A program made the translations under genes and the position numbers. From NCBI RefSeq assembly GCF_900157365.1, contig NZ_FUEZ01000004.1:2343066-2407065 (forward strand): a stretch of 64,000 bases of DNA, in the 5' to 3' direction. Below, piece by piece: positions 33,431 through 42,267 of the stretch (position 1 is the first letter of the stretch; every line of letters begins with the position of its first letter). This DNA is from Mycobacterium numidiamassiliense (GTDB lineage: Bacteria; Actinomycetota; Actinomycetes; Mycobacteriales; Mycobacteriaceae). The notes beneath the pieces are model-generated. The model was not told where the DNA came from. It saw only the letters and a list, made by a program, of their open reading frames with translations, and did not search any database.

Positions 33431-34873
33431 ATGCCTCGGTTTGTCGATCGGGTCGTCATCCACGCGCGGGCGGGTTCCGGCGGTAACGGCTGCGCCTCGG
33501 TCCATCGCGAGAAATTCAAGCCGCTCGGCGGCCCCGACGGCGGCAACGGCGGCCGCGGCGGCAGCATCGTGTTCGTCGTCGACCCTGCGGTGCATACCCT
33601 GCTGGACTACCACTTCCGGCCGCATGTCACCGCGCCCAATGGCAAGCAGGGGATGGGCAATAACCGCGACGGCGCCGCGGGCTCAGATCTGGAAGTCAAA
33701 GTTCCCGACGGCACGGTTGTGCTCGACGAAAACGGGCGAATGCTGGCCGATCTGGTCGGTGCGGGCACCCGTTTTGAAGCCGCAGCCGGCGGCCGCGGCG
33801 GGCTGGGCAACGCCGCGTTGGCCTCGCGGGCGCGCAAGGCCCCCGGGTTCGCGTTGCTGGGCGAACCGGGTGACGTGCGTGACCTCACTCTCGAACTCAA
33901 GAGCGTCGCCGATGCCGGCCTGGTCGGTTTCCCCTCGGCCGGAAAGTCGTCGCTGGTCTCGGTGATCTCGGCGGCCAAACCGAAGGTCGCCGACTACCCG
34001 TTCACCACGCTGGTTCCCAACCTCGGCGTGGTTTCGGCCGGTGAGCACACCTTCACCGTGGCCGACGTGCCCGGTCTGATCCCTGGAGCCTCGGCCGGCC
34101 GCGGCCTGGGCCTGGACTTTCTGCGGCACATCGAGCGGTGCGCGGTGCTGGTGCATGTGATCGACTGCGCCACTGCGGAACCGGGCCGCGACCCGATCTC
34201 TGACATCGAGGCGCTGGAAGCCGAACTCGCCGCGTATACGCCGACGCTGCAAGGGGACGCGGCGTTGGGCGACCTGGCCGAGCGACCCCGTGCGGTGGTG
34301 CTCAACAAGATCGACGTGCCGGAAGCCCGTGAACTCGCCGAATTCGTCCGCGATGAGATCGCCGAACGCGGCTGGCCGGTGTTCCTGGTGTCGACGGCCA
34401 CCCGGGAGGGCTTGCAGCCGTTCATCTTTGGGCTGTGGAAGATGATCGAGGCCTACAACGCCGCGCGGCCGACGCCGGTGGCGCGACGGCCGGTGATCCG
34501 CCCGGTCCCGGTGGACGACAGTGGCTTCACGGTCGAACCCGACGGCCAGGGCGGTTTCCTCGTCAGGGGCGCGCGACCCGAACGGTGGATCGGCCAAACC
34601 AACTTCGACAACGACGAGGCGGTGGGGTATCTCGCCGACCGGCTGGCGCGTCTCGGTGTCGAGGACGAGTTGCTGCGGCTGGGCGCGGAATCCGGGTGTG
34701 CGGTCACCATCGGCGCGATGACGTTCGACTGGGAGCCGCAGACGCCTGCGGGGGTCGACGTCACGATGACCGGCCGCGGTACCGACGTGCGGCTGGAACG
34801 CAACGAGCGCATCGGCGCCGACGATCGCAAGGCCGCCCGGCGCCGTCGCCGCGAACACGGCGACGACTCGTGA
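33431..34873 (+). CDS. obg: Obg (CgtA) ribosome-associated GTPase
   Basis: The 480-residue GTPase has three parts: the glycine-rich Obg fold (about 1-158, with GGNGGRGGSIVFV), the G domain with the P-loop GFPSAGKSS at about 166-173, the DVPG switch motif (in ADVPGLIPGA) and NKID, and the OCT domain at the C-terminus (about 345-430). A basic tail rich in Arg follows. It acts in late 50S assembly and stringent or stress responses. The stop overlaps the GTG start of proB. Confidence 0.97.
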   Translation: MPRFVDRVVIHARAGSGGNGCASVHREKFKPLGGPDGGNGGRGGSIVFVVDPAVHTLLDYHFRPHVTAPNGKQGMGNNRDGAAGSDLEVKVPDGTVVLDENGRMLADLVGAGTRFEAAAGGRGGLGNAALASRARKAPGFALLGEPGDVRDLTLELKSVADAGLVGFPSAGKSSLVSVISAAKPKVADYPFTTLVPNLGVVSAGEHTFTVADVPGLIPGASAGRGLGLDFLRHIERCAVLVHVIDCATAEPGRDPISDIEALEAELAAYTPTLQGDAALGDLAERPRAVVLNKIDVPEARELAEFVRDEIAERGWPVFLVSTATREGLQPFIFGLWKMIEAYNAARPTPVARRPVIRPVPVDDSGFTVEPDGQGGFLVRGARPERWIGQTNFDNDEAVGYLADRLARLGVEDELLRLGAESGCAVTIGAMTFDWEPQTPAGVDVTMTGRGTDVRLERNERIGADDRKAARRRRREHGDDS

Positions 34874-35973
34874 GCGCACATCGCGACGCCATCCGGACGG
34901 CGCGCAGCATGGTCGTCAAGGTCGGCACGAACGCGCTGACCACCTCGTCCGGGGTTTTCGACGCCAGCCGGCTGGCTGGACTGGCGGAGGCCATCGAGGC
35001 GCGGATGAAGGCGGGCACCGACGTCGTCATCGTATCCTCGGGTGCGATCGCGGCCGGCATCGAGCCACTCGGATTATCCCGTCGCCCAAAGGATTTGGCG
35101 ACCAAGCAGGCCGCCGCGAGTGTCGGTCAGGTGGAGCTGGTCAACTCGTGGAGTACGGCCTTCTCGCGGTATGGCCGCACTGTTGGCCAGGTGCTGCTGA
35201 GCGCGCACGACATTTCCATGCGGGCCCAGCACACCAACGCCCAGCGCACCCTGGACCGGTTGCGCGCTCTGCACGCGGTGGCGATCGTCAACGAGAACGA
35301 CACGGTGGCCACCAATGAAATCCGGTTCGGCGACAACGATCGCCTGTCGGCGTTGGTGGCCCACCTGGTCGGGGCCGAGGCTTTGGTGCTGCTCTCCGAC
35401 ATCGACGGGCTCTACGACTCCGATCCGCGAAAAGCCAAGGGGGCCCGCTTCATTCCCGAGGTGTCGAGCACGGCCGATCTCGTCGACGTAGTCGCGGGCC
35501 CGGGCAGTGCGCTGGGTACCGGGGGAATGGAGTCCAAGATGTCGTCGGCATTGCTGGCCGCCGACGCCGGCGTGCCGGTGCTGCTTGCCGCCGCGTCCGA
35601 CGCCGCGACCGCGCTCACCGACGCGTCGGCGGGCACGGTGTTTGCCGCTCGGCCGCAACGGATGTCGGCCCGCCGATTCTGGGTGCGCTACGCCGCGGAC
35701 GCGGCCGGTTCACTCACCCTCGACGAGGGCGCTGTGCGCGCGATCGTGCACCAGCGTCGTTCGCTGCTGGCCGCGGGGATCACCGGGGTGTCGGGCCGGT
35801 TCTACGGCGGAGACGTCGTTGAATTGCGCGGACCTGACGCGACCATGGTGGCTCGCGGTGTGGTTGCCTACGATGCGACCGAGCTTGCCGGCATCATGGG
35901 CAGGTCCAGCTCCGAGCTGCCGGGGGAGCTACGCCGGCCCGCGGTGCACGCCGACGACCTGGTTGCCGTGTAG
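34870..35973 (+). CDS. proB: Glutamate 5-kinase
   Basis: The 367-residue enzyme has an amino-acid kinase fold (MVVKVGTNALTTSSG near residue 14, then SSGAIAAG), the ATP-site motif NENDTVATNEIRFGDND, and a C-terminal PUA domain (about 275-365). It phosphorylates glutamate as the first step to proline; proA, the next enzyme, lies 14 kb downstream. GTG 34870 overlaps the obg TGA. A longer frame starting at 34435 runs inside obg and is rejected. Immediately after the stop, in the same frame, lies a cytochrome P450 fragment. Confidence 0.95.
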   Translation: MSAHRDAIRTARSMVVKVGTNALTTSSGVFDASRLAGLAEAIEARMKAGTDVVIVSSGAIAAGIEPLGLSRRPKDLATKQAAASVGQVELVNSWSTAFSRYGRTVGQVLLSAHDISMRAQHTNAQRTLDRLRALHAVAIVNENDTVATNEIRFGDNDRLSALVAHLVGAEALVLLSDIDGLYDSDPRKAKGARFIPEVSSTADLVDVVAGPGSALGTGGMESKMSSALLAADAGVPVLLAAASDAATALTDASAGTVFAARPQRMSARRFWVRYAADAAGSLTLDEGAVRAIVHQRRSLLAAGITGVSGRFYGGDVVELRGPDATMVARGVVAYDATELAGIMGRSSSELPGELRRPAVHADDLVAV

Positions 35974-35985
35974 GAGTCAGTTCGC

Positions 35986-36213
35986 AGTCTTGAGATAGCG
36001 TTCGACCACCCGGACCGTTTCAACCTGCGTCGCAGTCCCAACCCGCACCTGGGCTTCGGCGGCGGAGGAGTGCACTTTTGTCTGGGTGCACACGTGGCCA
36101 GGGCCCAACTGCGCGCCATCTTCGCTGAGCTGCTTCGTCAGCTGCCCGACATCCAGGCCGGTGATCCGGCCTGGGTCGCAGGCAACTTCGTCTATGCCGT
36201 GCACCTTTTAGTG
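35986..36213 (+). pseudogene. Cytochrome P450 C-terminal fragment
   Basis: Translation in the proB frame past its stop gives RFNLRRSPNPHLGFGGGGVH followed by FCLGAH, ARAQLRAIFAELLRQLPDI and VAGNFVYAVHLL. This is the heme-binding loop (the cysteine of FCLG is the axial ligand) and the last helices of a bacterial P450. The I-helix, K-helix and entire N-terminal part are missing, and no start codon is available, so the fragment is not functional. Its 3' end runs into the convergent sirtuin gene, suggesting that a P450 gene was lost by deletion at this junction. Confidence 0.8.
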
Positions 36214-37062
36214 CAAGGACGTTGTTGTCCGCGCCAGCTCGTTGGCCAGCAGCACCAGCAATTCCGAGCACCCACCGTCGACTTTGACGGTCGCCAGGTC
36301 GTCGCCGCGCGTGCGTCCGCGGTTGACGATGGCGACTGGGATGCCGGCCGCGGCGGCGTGACGCACAAACCGATAGCCGGAGAAGACGGTCAGCGACGAG
36401 CCGGCGACCAACAGCGCCCCGGCGTGATCGATGAGTGAATACGCCTGGGCCACAGTCTCTTTAGGAACGTTCTCGCCGAAATAGACGATATCGGGCTTGA
36501 GCATGCCGGTGCAGCGGGGGCAGTCGAGATACCGGAACGATGCGGTATCGGCGACGACGGCGTCGGCGTCGGGAGCCACGGCCAGGCCGCCGATCGCCTG
36601 GGCGCGTTCGAGGAATCCAGGGTTGAGCTCCTCGAGCCGTTCGGCCAGCGCGGTCCGGCTCATGGTGTGGCCGCAGTTCAGACAGACCACTTGGGCATAG
36701 GTGCCGTGCAGGTTGATGACGTTTCGGCTGCCTGCCTTGGTGTGCAACAGGTCGACATTCTGGGTGATCAACCCGGTGACCACCCCGGCATCTTCCAGCG
36801 CGGCCAGCGCGCGATGGCCCGCATTGGGCAGGGTGTCGTCCATATGTCGCCAACCGACGTGATTGCGTGCCCAATACCGTTGCCGGAACACCGGATCCGA
36901 GGTGAACTGGCGGATGGTCATGGGGTTGCTCGGCGGCGAGTCCGGACCACGATAGTCGGGAATGCCGGAGTCGGTGGACATCCCGGCGCCCGTCAGCACC
37001 GCGATACGGCGTCCAGCCAACAGCGCGACCAACTCCGGCGATTCGGCGCAGCGTGTGGTCAC
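36208..37062 (-). CDS. Sir2-family NAD-dependent protein deacylase (sirtuin)
   Basis: The 284-residue sirtuin has the NAD-binding motif GAGMSTDSGIPDYRG at 25-39, TQNVDLLH at 100-107 and catalytic His119 in NLHG. Two cysteine pairs form the zinc knuckle (Cys127/Cys130 and Cys181/Cys184). The GIPDYRG form and the insert between the pairs look like class II (SIRT4-like) bacterial sirtuins, rather than the class III CobB type known as Rv1151c. It removes acyl groups or transfers ADP-ribose using NAD+. It lies 33 bases after a CAP-domain gene on the same strand, and near nadE, the last enzyme of NAD synthesis. Confidence 0.9.
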   Translation of the reverse strand: MTTRCAESPELVALLAGRRIAVLTGAGMSTDSGIPDYRGPDSPPSNPMTIRQFTSDPVFRQRYWARNHVGWRHMDDTLPNAGHRALAALEDAGVVTGLITQNVDLLHTKAGSRNVINLHGTYAQVVCLNCGHTMSRTALAERLEELNPGFLERAQAIGGLAVAPDADAVVADTASFRYLDCPRCTGMLKPDIVYFGENVPKETVAQAYSLIDHAGALLVAGSSLTVFSGYRFVRHAAAAGIPVAIVNRGRTRGDDLATVKVDGGCSELLVLLANELARTTTSLH

Positions 37063-37095
37063 ATCTTCGAGAGTACGGACTGAACCGGTGTGGGT

Positions 37096-37584
37096 TTACG
37101 CCGCGAAGTCACCGACCGCGGTCATTTTGTTGCCGTCCCAGGCGGTGGCGAAGCCGCCTGCGGTGTATGCGCAGTTCAGGATGATTGCCCGGTGTGGTGG
37201 ACTTTGCATCCACATGTCGAGGGCTGTGCTGGTAGACGCAGCGGATCCGGTTCCCCAGAAGACGATCTCACCCGAGTAGCGGGACCGGTAGCCCGCATCG
37301 GTGATACGTGCCTGCGGTGACGAGCCGTCGGAACCGATGTGGCCATTCACCCCGTTCCGCAGCATGTCGTTGGCGTGCCGCTCTGCGGCTGCTGTTAAAC
37401 GCGGGTCGTCGCCGAGGACTCCGCAGGCCTCGCGAAGCTGGTTGACGCCGCTGTATATCGCGGTCCGCGGATCGTCCGCGCGCGCAGGGAAACCGGCAAC
37501 GTTGTCGAGCGCCGTCATGAGAACAGCACAAATCGAGACGACGGCGACTTTTGCGACTTTGCGCCCCATATTGCCTCTTGCCAT
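37096..37584 (-). CDS. Secreted CAP/SCP-domain protein
   Basis: The 162-residue protein has an N-terminal signal peptide (basic MARGNMGRKVAK, then a hydrophobic stretch ending near ADD at about 38). A CAP (SCP/Ves allergen-like) fold follows, with LREACGVLGDD, AAERHANDML and the ALDMWMQSPPHR motif, in which the His and adjacent residues form the cap cleft. Cys54 and the late Cys (in LNCAY) could pair. Function is unknown; family members bind lipids or act at the cell wall. It is divergent from nadE and is followed by the sirtuin gene. Confidence 0.85.
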   Translation of the reverse strand: MARGNMGRKVAKVAVVSICAVLMTALDNVAGFPARADDPRTAIYSGVNQLREACGVLGDDPRLTAAAERHANDMLRNGVNGHIGSDGSSPQARITDAGYRSRYSGEIVFWGTGSAASTSTALDMWMQSPPHRAIILNCAYTAGGFATAWDGNKMTAVGDFAA

Positions 37585-37768
37585 GCACTACTTTTCGGTC
37601 TTCGGCAACCAAACGTTACCGGTTTGTGACCATTGGGGACAGCAGGCCGCGGTCGTCGTGTGCCCAACTCGCAGCCGCTCGTTGCCGACTCGCAGCGAAT
37701 CCGCCACCTCGTCGAGTCTAGGGCCGGTGCATGCTTATTTACACTGGTCGGGCGACAATGGAAGGGCG

Positions 37769-39811
37769 ATGGACTTTTACAACAGCTACAGCCAGGGTTT
37801 TGTCCGCGTTGCCGCCTGCACGCACCGCACCACGATCGGTGATCCGGCGGCCAACGCGGCGTCGGTGCTGCGCCTTGCCCGCGACTGCCACGACGAGGGT
37901 GTCGGCGTCGCGATCTTCCCCGAGCTGACGCTGTCCGGGTACTCGATCGAGGACATCGTGTTGCAAGACCTCTTGCTCGACGATGTCGAAGCCGCCGTCC
38001 TCGAGATCGTCGCCGCATCCACCGATCTGCTGCCGGTGCTGGTTGTCGGTGCGCCGCTGCGCTACCGGCAGCGCATCTACAACACCGCCGTTGTCATCCA
38101 TCGCGGCGCGGTGCTCGGTGTGGCGCCCAAGTCGTATCTGCCCACCTACCGCGAGTTCTACGAGCACCGCCAAATCGCCCCGGGTGACGACGAGCGGGGC
38201 ATCATCCGCATCGGCGACATCGCGGCCCCGATCGGTCCGGACTTGTTGTTCGCGGCAACCGATCTCTCCGATTTCGTGCTGCACGTCGAAATCTGCGAGG
38301 ACATGTTCGTGCCGATCCCGCCGAGCGCGGAGGCGGCGTTGGCGGGCGCGACGGTGTTGGCCAACCTTTCGGGCAGCCCAATCACGATCGGCCGCGCCGA
38401 GGACCGCAAGCTGCTCGCCCGCTCGGCGTCACTGCGTTGCCTGGCCGCCTACATGTATGCCGCTGCGGGAGAAGGGGAATCGACGACCGACCTGGCCTGG
38501 GACGGCCAGACGATGATCTGGGAGAACGGGGTGCTGCTCGCGGAATCCGAGCGCTTTCCCAAGGGCGCGCAGCGCGCGGTGGCCGACGTCGACACCGGGT
38601 TGCTTCGGTCCGAGCGGCTACGGATGGGCACCTTCGACGACAATCGCCGACACCATCGCCGCTCGTCGGAATCGTTCCGGCGCATCGAATTCCGTCTCGC
38701 TCCGCCGGCCGGCGACATCGGATTGCTGCGACAGATCGAGCGTTTCCCGTTCGTCCCCGCCGATCCGCAACGGCTGCAGCAGGATTGCTACGAGGCTTAC
38801 AACATCCAGGTCTCCGGGCTCGAACAGCGATTGCGGGCGCTGAACTACCCCAAGGTCGTCATCGGGGTTTCGGGCGGGTTGGACTCGACCCACGCTCTGA
38901 TCGTCGCCGCGCGCGCGATGGATCGCGAGAACCGGCCGCGCAGCGACATTCTGGCTTTCACATTGCCCGGCTTCGCGACCGGAGATCGCACCAAACGCAA
39001 TGCGGTCGAGCTGTGCAGCGCCCTTGGCGTCACCTTCGCCGAAATCGATATCCGCGATACCGCGTCGCTGATGCTCAAAGAGATGGATCATCCGTTCTCG
39101 CAGGGTGACAAGGTCTACGACGTCACGTTCGAGAACGTCCAGGCCGGGCTGCGCACCGACTACCTGTTCCGGCTCGCCAATCAGCGCGGCGGCATCGTGC
39201 TGGGTACCGGTGACCTCTCCGAGCTCGGCCTGGGTTGGTCGACATACGGTGTCGGCGACCAGATGTCGCACTACAACGTCAATGCCGGAGTACCCAAGAC
39301 ACTGATCCAGCATCTGATCCGCTGGATCATCGCGTCGCACCAATTCGAATCACGGGTCGGCGCCGTGCTCCAGTCGGTGCTCGACACCGAGATCACCCCG
39401 GAACTCGTTCCGGCCGGTGAGCAAGAAGAACTACAGAGCAGCGAGGCGAAGGTGGGACCGTTCGCCCTGCAGGATTTCGCGCTGTTCCATGTCCTGCGCT
39501 ACGGATTCCGGCCGTCGAAAATCGCGTTCCTGGCCTGGCATGCCTGGAGCGATACCGAACACGGCAACTGGCCGGCCGGATTCCCCGAGGACAAGCGACC
39601 GTCCTACACGCTCAAGGAGATTCGGCACTGGCTGCAGGTCTTTGTGCAGCGGTTCTATTCGTTCAGCCAGTTCAAACGCTCGGCGTTGCCCAACGGCCCC
39701 AAGGTGTCTCACGGGGGGGCGCTGTCGCCCCGTGGGGACTGGCGTGCTCCATCGGACATGTCCGCCCGCATCTGGCTCGACGAAATCGACCGCGAAATCC
39801 CCGAAGACTAG
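37769..39811 (+). CDS. nadE: Glutamine-dependent NAD+ synthetase
   Basis: The 680-residue enzyme has two domains. The N-terminal nitrilase-fold glutaminase has a Glu in FPELTLSGYS, a Lys in APKSYLP and the nucleophile Cys176 in VEICEDMF. The C-terminal synthetase has the P-loop SGGLDST at about 368-374. It converts deamido-NAD to NAD using glutamine and ammonia channelling. ATG 37769 gives a product one residue longer than M. tuberculosis NadE (679); a frame opening at 37301 runs antisense to the CAP gene and is rejected. GAAGGG is the ribosome site. nadD, the preceding enzyme, is at 53.9 kb. Confidence 0.96.
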   Translation: MDFYNSYSQGFVRVAACTHRTTIGDPAANAASVLRLARDCHDEGVGVAIFPELTLSGYSIEDIVLQDLLLDDVEAAVLEIVAASTDLLPVLVVGAPLRYRQRIYNTAVVIHRGAVLGVAPKSYLPTYREFYEHRQIAPGDDERGIIRIGDIAAPIGPDLLFAATDLSDFVLHVEICEDMFVPIPPSAEAALAGATVLANLSGSPITIGRAEDRKLLARSASLRCLAAYMYAAAGEGESTTDLAWDGQTMIWENGVLLAESERFPKGAQRAVADVDTGLLRSERLRMGTFDDNRRHHRRSSESFRRIEFRLAPPAGDIGLLRQIERFPFVPADPQRLQQDCYEAYNIQVSGLEQRLRALNYPKVVIGVSGGLDSTHALIVAARAMDRENRPRSDILAFTLPGFATGDRTKRNAVELCSALGVTFAEIDIRDTASLMLKEMDHPFSQGDKVYDVTFENVQAGLRTDYLFRLANQRGGIVLGTGDLSELGLGWSTYGVGDQMSHYNVNAGVPKTLIQHLIRWIIASHQFESRVGAVLQSVLDTEITPELVPAGEQEELQSSEAKVGPFALQDFALFHVLRYGFRPSKIAFLAWHAWSDTEHGNWPAGFPEDKRPSYTLKEIRHWLQVFVQRFYSFSQFKRSALPNGPKVSHGGALSPRGDWRAPSDMSARIWLDEIDREIPED

Positions 39812-39834
39812 CGCTCGGCTCCGAGATCACCGCG

Positions 39835-39886
39835 AGCCTAACGTGACTGCGAGATTTCGGCCCTGAAGTCGCAGTGGGGTTAGGCT
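39835..39886. terminator. Bidirectional hairpin between nadE and PEBP-like gene
   Basis: A long imperfect inverted repeat: outer arms AGCCTAA (39835-39841) and TTAGGCT (39880-39886), inner arms ACTGCGA (39846-39852) and TCGCAGT (39869-39875), with TTC and GAA pairing further in. It sits between two convergent genes and probably stops transcription from both. It resembles recurring GC-rich hairpin elements that I recall in mycobacterial intergenic spaces; copies elsewhere in the genome should be searched. Confidence 0.65.
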
Positions 39887-39917
39887 GGCGAAGCCCCGAG
39901 ACCGCGAAGCCCCGAAA

Positions 39918-40463
39918 CTAGCGCTCGTAGGTCCCGGTCAGCACGCCGCGGGCCAGCACCCGCCCGGCCACCGCGCCCAGCAGAGCCTTGGATGTGGTGA
40001 CGCTGTCCGCTATGGGCTGGTCGATGGCGAACACGTGAAAGCGGTAGTGGTGTGGTCCGTGACCGGGGATCGGTCGCGGACCCGCGTACCCGCGATGGCC
40101 CAAATCCGCGCGGATGAACCGTATTCCGGCGGTTCCCGGCTGCAACGATCCCGTCGCGACGCTGTCCACCGTCGGGTCGATCACCGCGACGGTGTGCAGC
40201 AGCGGGCGCGGCAGCGGCACATCGACGTCATCGATGATCAGCACCACCTGCCGGGTTCCCGGCGGAAGTCGATCCCAACGCAAATGCGGTGACGTATTGT
40301 CACCCACGCCCTTGCCCGCACTCGACGCTGGCATCGCGCCGCCGTCGCTGAACGCCGTGCTGGTAACCGCGATCGAGTCCGGCGCGGCAAAAGCGCTGCC
40401 GGACAACGGGCTACGGTGTTCGTTGGAGCGGAACCGCCGCAACAGCCTGCCCAGTAGTGCCAT
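39918..40463 (-). CDS. YbhB/YbcL-type phosphatidylethanolamine-binding (PEBP/RKIP-like) protein
   Basis: The 181-residue protein has the PEBP fold motif SPHLRWDRLPPGTRQVVLII, an acidic VDVPLPRPLLH cap and the family motif GYAGPRPIPGHGPHHYRFHV, where His and Asp residues form the anion pocket. It has no signal peptide. The ATG overlaps the stop of the hydro-lyase small subunit by one base (TAATG), so it belongs to the operon. The family has no settled enzymatic role in bacteria; here it might bind a phosphorylated or carboxylated metabolite, which is speculation. Confidence 0.88.
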   Translation of the reverse strand: MALLGRLLRRFRSNEHRSPLSGSAFAAPDSIAVTSTAFSDGGAMPASSAGKGVGDNTSPHLRWDRLPPGTRQVVLIIDDVDVPLPRPLLHTVAVIDPTVDSVATGSLQPGTAGIRFIRADLGHRGYAGPRPIPGHGPHHYRFHVFAIDQPIADSVTTSKALLGAVAGRVLARGVLTGTYER

Positions 40464-41023
40464 TAGGCGCCGCTGCCCGCGCCGCGCATCGCCACGGCGC
40501 TCGAGCGCAGCAGGTCGCCGAGTTCGGCGGGCAGATAGCCCTGCGCCGCCAATCGGGGCATGACACCGCCACTTTCGATGATGTCGAGGATCAAGGCGGG
40601 CAGCTTGGGCACCGAACCCGCTGCTCCGGTGGTGTCGTTGTGCCAGGTGCCCGCGGTGAGATCGAAGGATCCTCTGTCGCCCTCGGTGAACACTGCGGTG
40701 GCGTTGGGCAGGGTCATCGCCGGCAGGCCGGCGTTCACGGCATTGCGGAAAAACAACGAGTTGAACTCCTCGGCGACGAGTCCGGCGACGCCGAGCTCGG
40801 TGAACAGGGATGCGACCGGGCGCGACGAACCGAGCCCGAAGTTCTTGCCGGCCAACACGATATCACCCGGCGATACCTCGTCGGTCCAGCCCGGGCGTAC
40901 CTCGTAGAAGATGTGCTTGGCCGCCTCGGGGGGATCCATCTTCATCGCGAAGGCGGGATACATGGCGTCGGTGTTCAGGTTGTCGCCGAACACCCAGACC
41001 TTTCCGCTGAAAGCGACTGTCAC
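40463..41023 (-). CDS. Aconitase-family hydro-lyase small subunit (LeuD/DmdB-like)
   Basis: The 186-residue swivel-domain protein has the LeuD motif GDNLNTDAMYP, followed by VSPGDIVLAGKNFGLGSSR. In isopropylmalate dehydratases the last motif is usually FGCGSSREHA; here Cys is Leu and the following residues are PVA, so the active-site loop is unlike LeuD. This suggests a substrate other than isopropylmalate. It needs the large subunit next door to work. The GTG start overlaps the large-subunit stop (GTGA). M. tuberculosis LeuCD lies elsewhere in the genome, so this is probably an additional paralogue. Confidence 0.88.
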   Translation of the reverse strand: MTVAFSGKVWVFGDNLNTDAMYPAFAMKMDPPEAAKHIFYEVRPGWTDEVSPGDIVLAGKNFGLGSSRPVASLFTELGVAGLVAEEFNSLFFRNAVNAGLPAMTLPNATAVFTEGDRGSFDLTAGTWHNDTTGAAGSVPKLPALILDIIESGGVMPRLAAQGYLPAELGDLLRSSAVAMRGAGSGA

Positions 41024-42267
41024 GCCGCCACACTCCTCGGGTCGGTGATGTATCCGGTGATTGCCGATGCGGCGACGGTCGCCGGTGAGGCCATGAAAAT
41101 CTCGGCCTCGGTGCTGCCCATGCGTCCGGTGAAGTTACGGGTGCTCGACGTGATGCACACCTCGCCCGCCCCGATCACACCCATGTGGTACCCGAAACAC
41201 GCCCCGCAGGTGGAGTTGGTGACCACGCCGCCCGCATCGGCGATGTCCTGTAGATAGCCCCGCCGCATCGCCTCCCGGTACACGGCCTGCGAGGCGGGCG
41301 TGACCAGCAGGCGCACTCCCGGCGCTACGGTCTTGCCTCGCAACACCGCTGCGGCGATCTCAAGATCCTCGAGTTGCCCGTTCGCGCACGATCCGATGAA
41401 GGCCTGGTCCACCTTCTGGCGGCCCAGCTGCGAGACGGGCAGTCCATTGCGGCTGACGGTGCCCGGCCGCGCCACATAGGGCTCCAGCGCCGCCAGGTCG
41501 ACGTGCCGGATGTCGTAGTAGTCGGCGTCGGGATCCGGTGCCGCCGCGGCGTACCCGGTGACGCCCGTTTCGTCGAGGAAACGGGCCAACACGTCGTCGG
41601 CTTCGAAGGTGCTGAAATCGGCGGATATCTCGGCGCCCTGGGTGGCGATGGTCCGCCGATCGTGCATCGGGATGCCGGCCAGTCCCGGGCCGCCGAATTC
41701 CAGGTTCAGGTTGGCCGCGTCGCCGTATTCGTTCGCGATGTGCAGAAAGATGTCCTTGCCGCTCACGGTGTTCGGTTTGACGCCATCGAGTTCATAGCGG
41801 ACGGTCGGTGCGACCTGAAACCAGGTGGTGCCGGTGCACATCACCGAATACACCTCGGCGGGCCCCAGTCCGCGTGCGGCGGCGTTGTAGGCGCCTGCGG
41901 CGCAGGTGTGAGAGTCGGTGCAGGCCAGGAGTTCTCCGGGGCGGGCCAGCCCATTCTCGGCGATGACCTGGTGGCAGATGCCGTGCCGGCCGACGTCGTA
42001 GAAGCGTTCGATGCCGAAGTCGGCGGCGAATTTTCGGGCATGCGAGCCGCCCGCGGCGTCCTTGATGGTCGGTGCCGGGACGGCGTGGTCCATCACGATC
42101 GCCAGTTTGTCGGGATCGTGGATCCGGCTCGGCTGGATCCACATCGTGGCGAATTGCAGATCGATCAACACGGTCATGTCGACGTCCACGACGACGGTGT
42201 CGCCCGGCGCCACCGACCGCAGACCGGCTTTACGCGCAAAGATCTTTTCGATGATGGTCATGCCCAT
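41020..42267 (-). CDS. Aconitase-family hydro-lyase large subunit (LeuC/DmdA-like)
   Basis: The 415-residue subunit has the [4Fe-4S] ligands: a cysteine in IGSCANGQLEDL and the CGAC pair in NSTCGACFGYHMG, with the NFTGRMG arginine motif after. It is of the short archaeal/HacA/DmdA type. Such enzymes reversibly add water across a carbon-carbon double bond in di- or tricarboxylates (isopropylmalate, homoaconitate, citraconate, dimethylmaleate). ATG 42267 is well placed after AAGGA; a second ATG at 42261 overlaps the lyase stop (ATGA). The frame extending to 42777 lies inside the lyase gene and is rejected. Confidence 0.9.
   Translation of the reverse strand: MGMTIIEKIFARKAGLRSVAPGDTVVVDVDMTVLIDLQFATMWIQPSRIHDPDKLAIVMDHAVPAPTIKDAAGGSHARKFAADFGIERFYDVGRHGICHQVIAENGLARPGELLACTDSHTCAAGAYNAAARGLGPAEVYSVMCTGTTWFQVAPTVRYELDGVKPNTVSGKDIFLHIANEYGDAANLNLEFGGPGLAGIPMHDRRTIATQGAEISADFSTFEADDVLARFLDETGVTGYAAAAPDPDADYYDIRHVDLAALEPYVARPGTVSRNGLPVSQLGRQKVDQAFIGSCANGQLEDLEIAAAVLRGKTVAPGVRLLVTPASQAVYREAMRRGYLQDIADAGGVVTNSTCGACFGYHMGVIGAGEVCITSSTRNFTGRMGSTEAEIFMASPATVAASAITGYITDPRSVAA

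Noticed and set aside
34435..34869. Extended N-terminus for proB
   Set aside because: The extension lies wholly inside obg in another frame; family length and the GTGA overlap support the start at 34870.
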